Source of the DNA: Imperialibacter sp. EC-SDR9
GTDB taxonomy: Bacteria; Bacteroidota; Bacteroidia; Cytophagales; Cyclobacteriaceae
Direction: 5' to 3'
Assembly (NCBI RefSeq): GCF_902498805.1
Contig: NZ_LR701592.1
Span: 46,661 to 110,660 of the forward strand
Length of the DNA: 64,000 bases
Under the pieces are notes generated by a model, which saw nothing but the letters and a program-made list of their open reading frames with translations, made no database searches and was not told the origin of the DNA. A program made the position numbers and the translations under genes. Below, piece after piece: positions 1 to 8,865 of the stretch (positions are counted from its first letter, which is position 1; each line of letters opens with the position of its first letter).

Positions 1-1
1 T

Positions 2-976
2 AGAGCTGCCATCAAAGTAATAGAAAAGCTACCACTTTACAGCGGGCCGGACATTTCACTGTCGGAGTATCTCAATAAAGAGCCCCTTTCTGATGAAACA
101 CTCACGCTGTTGAACTCATTTATCGCTAATGAATTTGGCACTGACCTCGACCTGTTGAGTGTTGCCGGGTACAACGAAGCATTGGCAAAGCAAACATCGG
201 GAAATGAAAAGATCATTTTGCGACGCAGGTCATTTAGCGAAGTGCTGGATCTTCAATACTCTCCTATCAGCTCCAAAATAAGACAAAATACGCCTATTAA
301 GTCTATAGACTACGGCAGCGGAAAGGTAGTATTGACTGACGATGCCAATCAGACTTATGAGGCAGACAAGGTCATCGTTACCGTGCCACTACCTATTCTC
401 AAAGAGGGGAGGATATCATTTAACCCTGCCTTGCCGGAGGAAAAACTGCTGGCTATGGATGGGCTTGGCATGGATGGAAGTGTAAAAATCTTCATGCGCT
501 TTGGTCAAAATTTCTGGGGTGATGAAACAAGCACCGTTTTTCCGGGTGGAATAATACCTGTATACAAAGCGCCAGGTTGGGGGAAAAGGTCTGAGTTTGA
601 CGATGATCTTATATTTTTCAACAACGTGCTGGTGGGTGAAGCCAATGGTTCGGCTGGCGCTACTTTAAGTGAATTGGGCAACGACGCCGTTACCTTTGCG
701 TTGAGAGATTTGGATGACATGTTTAATGGGCAGGCAACCAAGTTCTTAACTCAGAGCTACGTGATGGACTGGTCGAAGGACACGTTTACAAAGGGAGCCT
801 ATTCTTACCCTAAAGTCGGCAGCGAGGGTGCAAGAGGCATTTTGGCTAGTGCCATTGATAACAAAATATATTTTGCAGGTGAGGCTACCCACACCGAAGG
901 CCACTTCGGAACTGTTCATGGTGCTATGGAAACTGGTTACCGGGCTGCGTACGAAATACTAAAAAGTATCTCATGA
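2..976 (+). CDS. Flavin-containing amine oxidase (5' end outside window)
   Basis: This is the C-terminal part of an FAD-dependent amine oxidase of the monoamine oxidase/phytoene desaturase type. The frame is open from base 2 with no stop, so the N-terminal Rossmann FAD-binding part lies left of the window. The last 40 residues give the classic FAD-closing segment (IYFAGEATHTEGHFGTVHGA followed by METGYRAA), typical of MAO and polyamine oxidases. The middle is the substrate-binding part (EADKVIVTVPLPILKEG). The substrate cannot be told from this fragment. The stop overlaps the next start by 4 bp (ATGA), so the two genes are probably cotranscribed. Confidence 0.88.
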   Translation, partial: RAAIKVIEKLPLYSGPDISLSEYLNKEPLSDETLTLLNSFIANEFGTDLDLLSVAGYNEALAKQTSGNEKIILRRRSFSEVLDLQYSPISSKIRQNTPIKSIDYGSGKVVLTDDANQTYEADKVIVTVPLPILKEGRISFNPALPEEKLLAMDGLGMDGSVKIFMRFGQNFWGDETSTVFPGGIIPVYKAPGWGKRSEFDDDLIFFNNVLVGEANGSAGATLSELGNDAVTFALRDLDDMFNGQATKFLTQSYVMDWSKDTFTKGAYSYPKVGSEGARGILASAIDNKIYFAGEATHTEGHFGTVHGAMETGYRAAYEILKSIS

Positions 977-1695
977 AGAGAATCTTAGTTTTAATGATGT
1001 TGATAGCCCCTGGGGCCTCCTTCGCTCAATCTGAGGTTGGTATTGGTTTTCTTGCGGGGTACAACTATATGAATGGAATTGGCTGGAATGAGGTGGTGAG
1101 GCACTACAATCTTGCGCATCCACAGTTTGATAATAATCAGCCGTTGTTGCAAAATGGATTCTTTGCCGGATTTGAATTTGACTATGAAATCGGCAATCAT
1201 ATTTTCATCACGCCAGAGCTGGTTTATAAGCGGGTAAGAAGTGTGACGGACAATAAGCTTTATGAAATTGATTTGCTCATGCATTTTATTACGCTCGAAG
1301 TGTCAGCTGAGGTCTATGTGTTTGAGCTGGGAAAAAGAGTACAGAAGGGTTTTGCTCATGATTTTTATATGATGGCCGGCCCGGGCGTTTCGTACATGCT
1401 GCCCCGTGTCTATCAGGACTTGGAGCTCAAGAACGGCCTTGATGGAGAGCCCTATAGACCTAGTAAGATGGTGCCTTTTTTAGGAGCTGGCGTTGGATAC
1501 GACATTTACTTTAATAAAAACTTTGGTGTGTCGCCCTTTTTTAGAGTGAATGCCTATTTCCCTTTTGAAATTGATGACTTTCCTGAGGTAGTACTTGGCT
1601 CCAACGTGGCCGAAGTGAACGACCGGACAAGCGTTTTCAATTTCCAACTGGGAATGAGTTGGAGATACCACCGCTCCGGCTACTCCAGAAAATAG
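973..1695 (+). CDS. Outer-membrane beta-barrel protein
   Basis: The 240-residue protein has a clean Sec signal peptide (MKRILVLMMLIAPGASFAQ, cut after Ala-Gln). It continues with alternating hydrophobic/polar strands and glycine/aromatic girdles (GFLAGYNYM, GFFAGFEFDY, MMAGPGVSYML, FLGAGVGYDIYF) and a C-terminal strand ending in an aromatic-rich motif (FQLGMSWRY). This is the usual pattern of small Bacteroidota porin-family barrels. It starts inside the stop of the amine oxidase, which suggests translational coupling. The function beyond an outer-membrane location is not evident. Confidence 0.75.
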   Translation: MKRILVLMMLIAPGASFAQSEVGIGFLAGYNYMNGIGWNEVVRHYNLAHPQFDNNQPLLQNGFFAGFEFDYEIGNHIFITPELVYKRVRSVTDNKLYEIDLLMHFITLEVSAEVYVFELGKRVQKGFAHDFYMMAGPGVSYMLPRVYQDLELKNGLDGEPYRPSKMVPFLGAGVGYDIYFNKNFGVSPFFRVNAYFPFEIDDFPEVVLGSNVAEVNDRTSVFNFQLGMSWRYHRSGYSRK

Positions 1696-1708
1696 TCATG
1701 TCATGTTT

Positions 1709-3118
1709 TCATGCGATGGGTTTCGCAACTGCTTCCTGGTTGTTGGCATCCACACTTGCAGTCTTTTCTTGAGCCTGCGTGCGTAGCCGTTTGCTGAGGC
1801 CTTTGAACCTTGTGAAGTTGGCAACGGCTGATATCGAAAGGCCAAAAAGAAGCCCAATCCAGACTCCGATTGTGCCCAGATCAAAGACAAAGCCAAGCAC
1901 ATAGCCTGTTGGCAAGGCAATTACCCAGTAGGCTATCAAAGTCACCAAAGTCGGCACTTTCACATCGGACAGTCCCCTTAGCACTCCCAAACCAACTACT
2001 TGCACACCATCGGAGATTTGAAAGAAGGCTGCCACTATCAGCATGCCTGCGGCGAGTGAAATAACTTCAGGGTCGTCAATGTACAGGGAGGGAAAAAAAT
2101 TACGACCAAGCACAAAGATAATTCCGCAAACAGTCATGAAAATCATGGCCATAATAAAGCTTGCCATGCCAGCCATTCTCATGTTGACGTAGTCGTTTTG
2201 ACCCAGGTAAAAACCTACTCTTATGCTGGCAGCAGCTGCAATGCCTGTAGCAGCCATATAGCTGACTCCTGCGAGGTTGAGGGCAATTTGATGGGCGGCC
2301 AGCGCATTGGCACCCAGCCACCCAATCATGATGGCGGCTGCTGCAAAGGCACCCACCTCAAATATGAACTGCATGCCCGAAGGGATGCCAAGCGCCAGCA
2401 GTCTTTTGAAAATGGCCTTCGAAAGATTCTTTAGGTGGAAGCCGATGGTGTAGGGCCTCAATTTTTGGTAACGAAAGACGAAATAGCCCATGGCAATGGC
2501 CATCAACACCCTATCTACCAGGGTAGCAATCGCCGCTCCGTTGAGTCCAAGAGCCGGAAAGCCCCATTTGCCGTAGATCAGCAGGTAGTTGAGAAAGATA
2601 TTGAACAGATTTCCGATGATAGAGATGGTCATCGCCTGCCTGGTAAGGTGGAGCCCCTCAGTAAACTGCCGAAAGGCCTGAAATACCATTAGTGGAACGA
2701 TAGAAAATCCGATGATACCCAGATAGGGTATGGCATTCTCAACAACATCAGCCTCCTGATCCAAGTGATATAAAATCGGAGAGACTCCTACGATCAGACC
2801 GAAAAGAAATAACCCCATGAGAAAATTGCTGACGACGCCATGGCGGAGCAGGTCAAGCAGTTTGCCGGCGTTTTGCTCGCCATAGGCCGAGGCCACCAGA
2901 GGAGTGATCCCATAAGAAACACCTATGCCAAATAGCATAAAGACTGCAAAAAGGCTGTTGCCGAGGGAAGCAGCCGCTAGTGGCAAGGCACCTATTTGAC
3001 CTACCATTACGCTGTCGGCCACGCTCACGGAAATGTGGCCAAGCTGACTCAGCATAACGGGGTAAGCCAGCTTGATATTGTTTCGAAGGTAGTACGACCA
3101 GGGATAAGGGTTTGCCAT
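1709..3118 (-). CDS. MATE-family multidrug/sodium antiporter
   Basis: This 469-residue integral membrane protein has about 12 hydrophobic segments in two similar halves. The N-terminal pattern (YPVMLSQLGHISVSVADSVMVGQIG, split here across TM1-TM2) and the later AHQIALNLAGVSYMAATGIA segment are hallmarks of NorM-like MATE exporters. These swap Na+ or H+ for cationic drugs or metabolites across the inner membrane. The length matches the family (about 450-470). A short low-complexity cytoplasmic tail (QAQEKTASVDANNQEAVAKP) follows the last helix. It stands 22 bp downstream of the Nudix gene on the same strand, so the two may share a transcript. The substrate is unknown. Confidence 0.9.
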   Translation of the reverse strand: MANPYPWSYYLRNNIKLAYPVMLSQLGHISVSVADSVMVGQIGALPLAAASLGNSLFAVFMLFGIGVSYGITPLVASAYGEQNAGKLLDLLRHGVVSNFLMGLFLFGLIVGVSPILYHLDQEADVVENAIPYLGIIGFSIVPLMVFQAFRQFTEGLHLTRQAMTISIIGNLFNIFLNYLLIYGKWGFPALGLNGAAIATLVDRVLMAIAMGYFVFRYQKLRPYTIGFHLKNLSKAIFKRLLALGIPSGMQFIFEVGAFAAAAIMIGWLGANALAAHQIALNLAGVSYMAATGIAAAASIRVGFYLGQNDYVNMRMAGMASFIMAMIFMTVCGIIFVLGRNFFPSLYIDDPEVISLAAGMLIVAAFFQISDGVQVVGLGVLRGLSDVKVPTLVTLIAYWVIALPTGYVLGFVFDLGTIGVWIGLLFGLSISAVANFTRFKGLSKRLRTQAQEKTASVDANNQEAVAKPIA

Positions 3119-3140
3119 GAAAGCGCTATAGTCAAAAAAG

Positions 3141-3689
3141 TTACAAATTCATTAAGCGGGCCGCCTTGAAGATGCCGGCAAGGCTCAGGCTATCAGTTAT
3201 TTCACCCCTCATCGCCATTTCCAATACTTCACCAAATGGTAGTTTACGGATGATTAGCTGTTCAGTTTCCTCGAACTCGGTTTTACCCTCAGTAAGGTCT
3301 TCGGCCAGAAATATAAACCCTTCTTCGTCGGTGACTGAGTTGGACGTATGGATGCGGAGCATATTGGTCCACTTGGTGGCGGAAAGCCCGGTTTCTTCTT
3401 TAAGCTCTCTTTTGGCAGAGTCAAGAATATCAATCTCCAGCGGCCCGCCTCCCATAGGAATCTCCCATGAATACTCATCAAGCGGAAAGCGGTATTGCCC
3501 AACCAGCCAGGTGTTCATCTCTTCGTCAATAGGTATGATGCCTATTGCCTTATTTTTAAAATGAACCTTGCCATAAATGCCGGGCGTGCCCGAGGGCGTT
3601 AGCACCTGGAACTCTTCCAGTTCGATCCACGGATTGTCATATATTTTCCTGGAGGAACCTTTTGTCCATGGGTTTGAGTATGCATCCAT
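3141..3689 (-). CDS. Nudix hydrolase, ADP-ribose pyrophosphatase-like
   Basis: The 182-residue protein contains a Nudix box around residues 80-102. The REL-x-EE-x-GL half is intact (RELKEETGL), but the upstream Glu of the G-x5-E-x7-REU signature is displaced by one residue: Ile sits in the canonical slot with Glu just before it. The N-terminal beta-strands (WIELEEFQVLTPSGTPGIYGKVHF) match the dimerisation domain of ADP-ribose pyrophosphatases (NudF-like). These cleave ADP-ribose to AMP and ribose 5-phosphate. It lies upstream of and codirectional with the MATE gene. Another nucleoside-diphosphate-X substrate is equally possible. Confidence 0.85.
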   Translation of the reverse strand: MDAYSNPWTKGSSRKIYDNPWIELEEFQVLTPSGTPGIYGKVHFKNKAIGIIPIDEEMNTWLVGQYRFPLDEYSWEIPMGGGPLEIDILDSAKRELKEETGLSATKWTNMLRIHTSNSVTDEEGFIFLAEDLTEGKTEFEETEQLIIRKLPFGEVLEMAMRGEITDSLSLAGIFKAARLMNL

Positions 3690-3740
3690 GGCGCTAAGTT
3701 ACGGCAAGGCAGGTAGAATAGCTTTGAATTTTTTGACAAC

Positions 3741-3776
3741 AAAAAAAGAGGCTGCTCAAAAGTGAGTCAGCCTCTT
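3741..3776 (-). terminator. Rho-independent terminator of the sigma/anti-sigma/barrel operon
   Basis: Stem AAGAGGCTG/CAGCCTCTT (3746-3754 with 3768-3776) has an inner CTCA/TGAG extension. On the minus strand it is followed by a run of seven T. It lies 28 bp past the stop of the minus-strand barrel gene that ends at 3804. Confidence 0.8.
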
Positions 3777-3803
3777 CGGACTTGAAATTAATTGGGCAAT
3801 GAG

Positions 3804-4904
3804 TTATAAGATGATGCCGAAGCTGATAGCGTTCAGGGAAGGCCCTTTTCCACTTACAAACACATCGTTGAGATCGTAATTGGCAAAGAAATCGAGGCCC
3901 TTGTAACCAAACTGCGCCCTTACACCATAACGGAAGTTGTTCATGTAATAGCTCCCCCTTTCCTTGTCTTTGCTTGATTCTGTTTTCACCTTGGTGCTGC
4001 TACCTAGTCTGTAGCCTCCGTATACGCCAGCGCCAATCCTGATGCCTCTTTTCTTATAAGAAGTATATTTTAAGCTCCCTCTTTCAAAGCTTTTTACTTT
4101 TCTGGTGCCCTTTGCAAAGTCGAAAAGTGGCACAAAGCTGGCGTTGAGGTAGGTAGCAGAAAGCTTACTTTTGATCGGGTTAAGATTTGGATCTATGGTG
4201 CCAAAGCTAAGTCCCTCTGGCGTTTTATCCAGTGTGGTCCTGTCATCATCAAACTTCCAGTTGTACCAGTTAAGCGAGAAGCCCCACTCCACAAACAACG
4301 GCCCACCTACCTGCGACTTGTTGATGCTCGACAGCCCCACGAACCACGAGCCCCAGGGGCGCACAGCGTATGGCTGGTTGTTGTCGTTGGGGAATTTGCC
4401 ATCTTCCAGCCAGTTGCTCATGCCAAGCTCAACGTTGAACGAATGCTTGGTTCTGTACCGACGATCCTCTACATATTCGTACTTTTTCACGTCGAGGTCA
4501 TCATTGTCGAATTCGTCTTCGATGTCGTCCCAGTCGTCAGCGGCCACTTCCAGCTTTTTGTTGCCAATGTTGATTTCAGCTTTGTGCCTTGGGTATTCGT
4601 TGTTGCTCCACACAATGGTAGTGTCCTGCAGGTACCTTGTCCCCGACTCATCAGTGATCTGCAAATAATTCACTTCGCTTGATGAAGAGTCGATCGACAG
4701 TTTCAAATCTTTCAGCATCTTATTGATGTCGTAGTTCTTGATGGTTTCCAGGTCTTTCTGATCCTTCACCACAAGGATGATCTTGCTATTTTGCCCCAGC
4801 TCGATGAGGATGGTGTCCATCTCGGCCGAGTTCGCTTTTGCTGAAGTGCCTGACAAGCCAATGGCTATCAGCACAGCTAGTAGAGATAATGATAATTTTT
4901 TCAT
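3804..4904 (-). CDS. Outer-membrane beta-barrel protein of ECF sigma cassette
   Basis: The 366-residue protein has an N-terminal signal peptide (MKKLSLSLLAVLIAIGLSG, cut near SAKA). A mixed polar segment follows (residues 25-150) with a very acidic stretch (DDWDDIEDEFDNDDLD). The C-terminal half looks like a PorT-type beta-barrel with repeated glycine/aromatic strands (RIGAGVYGGYRLG, YGVRAQFGYKGLDFFANYDL). It starts 6 bp after the anti-sigma-like gene and is followed by a strong terminator, so it is the last gene of a three-gene operon. Such cassettes usually respond to envelope stress or surface signals. The actual signal is unknown. Confidence 0.72.
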   Translation of the reverse strand: MKKLSLSLLAVLIAIGLSGTSAKANSAEMDTILIELGQNSKIILVVKDQKDLETIKNYDINKMLKDLKLSIDSSSSEVNYLQITDESGTRYLQDTTIVWSNNEYPRHKAEINIGNKKLEVAADDWDDIEDEFDNDDLDVKKYEYVEDRRYRTKHSFNVELGMSNWLEDGKFPNDNNQPYAVRPWGSWFVGLSSINKSQVGGPLFVEWGFSLNWYNWKFDDDRTTLDKTPEGLSFGTIDPNLNPIKSKLSATYLNASFVPLFDFAKGTRKVKSFERGSLKYTSYKKRGIRIGAGVYGGYRLGSSTKVKTESSKDKERGSYYMNNFRYGVRAQFGYKGLDFFANYDLNDVFVSGKGPSLNAISFGIIL

Positions 4905-4910
4905 AATTGT

Positions 4911-5765
4911 TTATTTTGAGTTATTGACCTTTTCGTTTTTTGTAATTCCAATTTTCAAACTTCCACTTAAAAGCCCGTCTTTGGTTTCCCGAAGCTCAGC
5001 CAGAATGTCTCTGTTGCTGAATGTTCGGGCGGAAGCCAGGAGCTTGTTAAATCCATTCTTCTTTTCCTTTCCGTCATCGGAAGCCATCAGCTCACGCACT
5101 GGCTCAAGAAATCTATCTTCGTCCTCATCGGCCTTGAAGGTGATCTTTACCTCCATCGGCTCCACGGGTGCCTGAGCATCGGCCACCAGGCTCTGTTCAA
5201 TCTTTTCTATTTCAAGTGTTTCAGGAATAGTGGTGTCTTCGGTTACTTCGTTCACTTTGTTTACATCTTCCAGCGCTATGAGTGCCTCCGTTTCCATTTC
5301 TTCCTTTTGAGTGGTAGATGCCACTTGTGTGGTAGCAGGTTGCACGGGCCTGTTTATTTTTTTCGCAGGCGCATCGGCTTTACTCTCCGCCGTCAGCCCT
5401 TTGTTAGCAGCAGCCACTTCCGTAGTTTCCTTTGCGCCAACTTGCGTTTCCGCCATCATATTATCGGGTGTTCGATCGTCGGCTAATGCCGGATTCGTGT
5501 TTTCCGGGGTGGTCACTTTTTCCGTGTTATCAATACCGGCCAGGGTATTGGGGCTATTGAGCTCACCTGTCGATTGCCTGTAAATGAACCACCCAGCAAA
5601 AAGGATCATTGAGATAGCAGCCGCTATCGATATCCAAAACGCTCCTTTTTTTCGGCTGCCAGGATTCATTTTCCCTTGCAGTTTGGCCCATGCCTCGGGG
5701 CTGGGGCTTACCGGATGTGCTTCCAGCTTTGTCCGAAATAAGTGATCTATTTTCTTAGTGCTCAT
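4911..5765 (-). CDS. Single-pass membrane anti-sigma-like protein
   Basis: The 284-residue protein starts with a cytoplasmic segment of the form IDHLFRTKLEAHPVSPSPEAWAKL, common in Bacteroidota proteins that sit behind ECF sigma genes. One transmembrane helix follows at about residues 42-62 (AFWISIAAAISMILFAGWFI). After it comes a long periplasmic tail rich in Ala, Glu and Thr that is probably disordered. It overlaps the sigma-factor gene by 11 bp, which is the usual coupling for sigma/anti-sigma pairs. I infer that it binds and holds the sigma factor. There is no clear zinc-binding (HxxxCxxC) anti-sigma motif, so the match is by position and topology. Confidence 0.65.
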   Translation of the reverse strand: MSTKKIDHLFRTKLEAHPVSPSPEAWAKLQGKMNPGSRKKGAFWISIAAAISMILFAGWFIYRQSTGELNSPNTLAGIDNTEKVTTPENTNPALADDRTPDNMMAETQVGAKETTEVAAANKGLTAESKADAPAKKINRPVQPATTQVASTTQKEEMETEALIALEDVNKVNEVTEDTTIPETLEIEKIEQSLVADAQAPVEPMEVKITFKADEDEDRFLEPVRELMASDDGKEKKNGFNKLLASARTFSNRDILAELRETKDGLLSGSLKIGITKNEKVNNSK

Positions 5766-6339
5766 GGCTTCCTGTTTTGTTATTCATTTTTTTTTCCTGT
5801 TCGAGCAATTGCTTTTGCAAAAGTACCCTCGCTCTGCTCAACTGAGATTTTGACGTGCCTTCGCTTATCTCCATCATCTCAGCAATTTCCTGGTGGCTAA
5901 ACCCTTCAATGGCGTAGAGGTTAAAAACTGTCCTGTACCCCACCGGAAGCTCCTGAATCATTGCCATCAGATCGTCGGCCTCCAGCTGGTCGCTTAGTTG
6001 GGAAAAGTCAGGTTCCCTGTCGGCTTTTTCTATTTCCACCTCCACATACATTGACTTGTTGCGGCGGAGGTACATCAAACTTTCGTTGACCATGATCCGC
6101 CTTAGCCACCCTTCAAAACTCCCTTCAAACCGAAAGCTGTCAAGCTTTTCAAATACCTTGGCAAAGGCACTGATCATGACGTCTTCCGCTTCGTCGGAGT
6201 CTTTCACATACCTGTAGCAAACCCCCATCATTTTGGCCGAATGCTTTTCGAAAAGCGTCTGCTGATCACGGGAGTTGCCTTTTTGACATCCCTTGATTAG
6301 CGCTTCTTCGGTTTTCGATTCTTGTAGTATCAGCCTCAT
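5755..6339 (-). CDS. ECF-type RNA polymerase sigma factor
   Basis: This 194-residue sigma-70 family protein has region 2 at residues 25-95 (DQQTLFEKHSAKMMGVCYRYVKDSDEAEDV, here split, then FEGWLRRIMVNESLMYLRR). It has region 4 at 125-180 with the helix-turn-helix HQEIAEMMEISEGTSKSQLS. Regions 1 and 3 are missing, as in ECF sigmas. It directs RNA polymerase to alternative promoters. It heads an operon with the anti-sigma-like and barrel genes. No consensus housekeeping promoter is obvious upstream, which would fit autoregulation. Confidence 0.92.
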   Translation of the reverse strand: MRLILQESKTEEALIKGCQKGNSRDQQTLFEKHSAKMMGVCYRYVKDSDEAEDVMISAFAKVFEKLDSFRFEGSFEGWLRRIMVNESLMYLRRNKSMYVEVEIEKADREPDFSQLSDQLEADDLMAMIQELPVGYRTVFNLYAIEGFSHQEIAEMMEISEGTSKSQLSRARVLLQKQLLEQEKKMNNKTGSHEH

Positions 6340-6450
6340 TGATTAGGTCGCTCAACAGGTAGATGCACCTGCCGGGGCTGGAGGTTGCATGGGGGTGATA
6401 AAATATTTGAAAAATGTTTCAAGCGAACAATAAGGTCGCTGCCAAAGTGG

Positions 6451-6903
6451 TTAAAAAACGGCCTTGTAGTTGATTTCGATAACAATTTCGGAAAAAGCAC
6501 CGGCTTTTACTTCAACAGGGTTAATTATTCCATTGCCATCGAAGCGGTTGGCAAAGAACCCATCAGGCTCTTTGGTGAAGACTGAGTAGGTGCCGACAGG
6601 AAGGGAAATTCTGAATGTGCCGTTTTCATTGCTGCTCACACGGGCGATAGGTTCGATAGGTAAGCGTTTGTAAATGGGGTCATTTTCTGTGCCAAGGCTG
6701 GAGGCATTGACAGGCCCATAGAACAAAATTTCTCTGACGATAGGTTGGCGACTCCCGCCCGGTTTTTCACCGATTCGAGGCATAAAATCCCCCTCCATCC
6801 AATAGACTGCGCCGGTCACTCCCTGTTTGTCGCTCGTGATGGATAACGAAGATTTACAACCGACAGCAGCCAGCAGAAGGCCGATGATCAGCAGTGGTTT
6901 CAT
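6451..6903 (-). CDS. Small lipoprotein with carboxypeptidase-regulatory-like fold
   Basis: The 150-residue protein has a lipoprotein signal (MKPLLIIGLLLAAVGCKSS, lipobox ending at Cys16). The body resembles a transthyretin/carboxypeptidase-regulatory beta-sandwich: a TGAVYWMEGDFMP strand, a long loop, then NENGTFRISLPVGTYSVFT. These modules are common in Bacteroidota surface lipoproteins and have no catalytic residues of their own. Its start overlaps the stop of the beta-CASP nuclease gene by 4 bp, so it is the second gene of that operon. No specific role can be read from the sequence. Confidence 0.7.
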   Translation of the reverse strand: MKPLLIIGLLLAAVGCKSSLSITSDKQGVTGAVYWMEGDFMPRIGEKPGGSRQPIVREILFYGPVNASSLGTENDPIYKRLPIEPIARVSSNENGTFRISLPVGTYSVFTKEPDGFFANRFDGNGIINPVEVKAGAFSEIVIEINYKAVF

Positions 6904-8297
6904 ATGCCCTGAAAAAGATCGAACGATTCCATGTAATGCGGAATATAGGTGTTAAAGTGCATTTCAGTGCTGGTAGTTATCGCCAATGCTTCGGCTCCTT
7001 CTTTTTCGCCATGTACGATAAAAGTGTATTTGGGGCTTTCTTTAATGTTTTTCAACCAGCGTATCAACTCGTTGCGGTCGGCATGGGCAGAGAAGCCCTG
7101 GATATACTCCACCCTGCACCTTAGGTCTACCATTTCTCCGAATATTCTGATCTGCGGCTCCTTGTCCAATATGCGCCTTCCTCTGGTGCCTTCAGCCTGA
7201 AAGCCAACGATGATGACCGTATCGTTGATTCTTGGAAGGCGATGGAATAAATGGTGCAACACCCTGCCGCCGGTGCACATGCCGCTGGCCGAAATAATGA
7301 TGGCATTCCGTTTCACAGTATTGATGTTTTCAGAGCTGTCCTGTGTCCGTACGTATTTGAAATTGGGGTGATCAAATACTGGTGCTTTTGATATCATTTC
7401 ATCGTCGAGGCGGTGGAGTTTGTGAAACTCCTTGTAGAGGCCGGTGACTGAAATGGCCATGGGACTGTCGATATAAACAGGGCAATTGGGAATAGCATTT
7501 TCCTGAAAAAGCTGAGCAAGCAGCAGCAGGATATCCTGTGTGCGTCCGACGGAGAAAGCAGGGATCAGCACGCATCCATTGGCATCAAAGGTTTCCAGAA
7601 TCGTTCGTTTAAGCGCCACCTTATGATCTGCTTCGGGGCTGGCCTTGTTGCCGTACGTCGATTCTACCCAGAGAATGTCGGCTTTCTCAATGTCGGTCGG
7701 GTCGTACAAAAGTTGATTGTCATATCGGCCGATGTCTCCGCTGAACAAAAGTTTTTTAGTTTGCTGCTCACCCTTTATTTCAATCTCAGCATGGGCGGCA
7801 CCAAGAATATGCCCCGCATACAGGTACTTTAGGCTGATATTTGGACTGACCTCAAATGTGTCATCGAAGTCGAGGCTGACAAATTGGCTAAAGCAGTGCT
7901 CTGCTTCTTCCAGCGTGTAAAGCGGGAGAGGGTTTTCGTGACGGGAATATCCTTTTTTTCTGGCATAAGCGGCTTCTTCTTCCTGCAGCTTGCCCGAATC
8001 TCGCAGCATAATCTCCATGAGCCTTGCCGTGGCGTGTGTGCAATAAATCGGGCCTGCATAGCCTTCCTTTACCAGCTTAGGCAAATAACCTGAATGATCA
8101 ATATGGGCGTGGGTAATCACCACAGCGTCAATTGTGGCCGGATCTATCGGGAAAGCATCCCAATTCCGAAGCCTCAATTCCTTCATGCCCTGAAACAGGC
8201 CGCAATCAACTAAAAGCTTAAAATCATCGATTTCCACCAGATATTTCGAACCGGTGACCGATCCCGCACCTCCCAGAAACTTTACCCTTACATCCAT
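6900..8297 (-). CDS. Beta-CASP metallo-beta-lactamase-fold ribonuclease
   Basis: The 465-residue protein has the metallo-beta-lactamase motif HAHIDHSG near residue 64 (zinc ligands), a beta-CASP insert in the middle and the C-terminal RNA-specificity (RMMBL) part (VDLRCRVEYIQGFSAHADRNEL). This is the layout of archaeal/bacterial CPSF73-like exonucleases. Such enzymes process or degrade RNA in the cytoplasm. Further ligands are visible in FSGDIGRYD and the final FIVHGE. Length is normal for the family. The downstream lipoprotein gene overlaps by 4 bp, although the two functions have no obvious link. Confidence 0.92.
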   Translation of the reverse strand: MDVRVKFLGGAGSVTGSKYLVEIDDFKLLVDCGLFQGMKELRLRNWDAFPIDPATIDAVVITHAHIDHSGYLPKLVKEGYAGPIYCTHATARLMEIMLRDSGKLQEEEAAYARKKGYSRHENPLPLYTLEEAEHCFSQFVSLDFDDTFEVSPNISLKYLYAGHILGAAHAEIEIKGEQQTKKLLFSGDIGRYDNQLLYDPTDIEKADILWVESTYGNKASPEADHKVALKRTILETFDANGCVLIPAFSVGRTQDILLLLAQLFQENAIPNCPVYIDSPMAISVTGLYKEFHKLHRLDDEMISKAPVFDHPNFKYVRTQDSSENINTVKRNAIIISASGMCTGGRVLHHLFHRLPRINDTVIIVGFQAEGTRGRRILDKEPQIRIFGEMVDLRCRVEYIQGFSAHADRNELIRWLKNIKESPKYTFIVHGEKEGAEALAITTSTEMHFNTYIPHYMESFDLFQGI

Positions 8298-8357
8298 TTT
8301 GTCTGCTTTGAGCCGATATTAGAGAATAATCTTCCAAATAAGAATCAATAGTTGTGT

Positions 8358-8365
8358 TAGTTTTG
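8358..8365 (+). promoter_or_regulatory. -7 promoter element for the OsmC operon
   Basis: TAGTTTTG matches the Bacteroidota -7 consensus TAnnTTTG and lies about 90 bases upstream of the OsmC start. No clear -33 TTG is visible at the ideal distance. Confidence 0.4.
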
Positions 8366-8454
8366 CAGCGATGGCTTCAATAATAGATTAGTCATTTTAT
8401 AACAGCGGTTTTGAACTATTGCTTTGCCCAAATAATTGTAAGCATATGCAGGAA

Positions 8455-8865
8455 ATGAAAGTATCTCTTAAGTATGTGGCCGATGAGGAGTATCAGGCCG
8501 AGAATGAGTCTGGCAACGTACTGAATATCGATATGCTTGCCAAAGACGACAAAAAGGCTTTTTCGCCCACACAATTGCTGCTGGCAGGCATCACTAGCTG
8601 TGCGGCCGTCGACCTGGTGTCGATGATCAAGAAGAGACGGAAGACCCTGGTTGACCTAACCTCAGAGGTTACGGGTAAAAGGAGGGAAGAGCAGCCAAGA
8701 AGGTTCACTGATATTCACGTGCACTACAAGGTGGTTTCGCCTGACGCTCAGCTGGAGGAGGTAGAAAAGCTCGTTGACCTGGCAGTTGAGAAATATTGCA
8801 GTGTGGCCGCTTCCATTAGCTCGGAAATTAATCTGACTCATTCTGTAGAGATAGTAAAGCCATAA
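8455..8865 (+). CDS. OsmC/YhfA-family peroxiredoxin-like protein
   Basis: The OsmC-fold protein is about 136 residues from the chosen ATG. The frame also offers an ATG at 8446 and a TTG at 8419, but homologues usually start MKVxLKYV. The two conserved cysteines of OsmC proteins are present, one after the central helix start (LLAGITSCAAVDLVSMI) and one in EKYCSVAASI. They form the thiol pair that reduces organic hydroperoxides in true OsmC/Ohr enzymes. The YhfA branch has less certain activity. Its stop shares a base with the next ATG (TAATG), so the small downstream gene is translationally coupled. Confidence 0.87.
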   Translation: MKVSLKYVADEEYQAENESGNVLNIDMLAKDDKKAFSPTQLLLAGITSCAAVDLVSMIKKRRKTLVDLTSEVTGKRREEQPRRFTDIHVHYKVVSPDAQLEEVEKLVDLAVEKYCSVAASISSEINLTHSVEIVKP

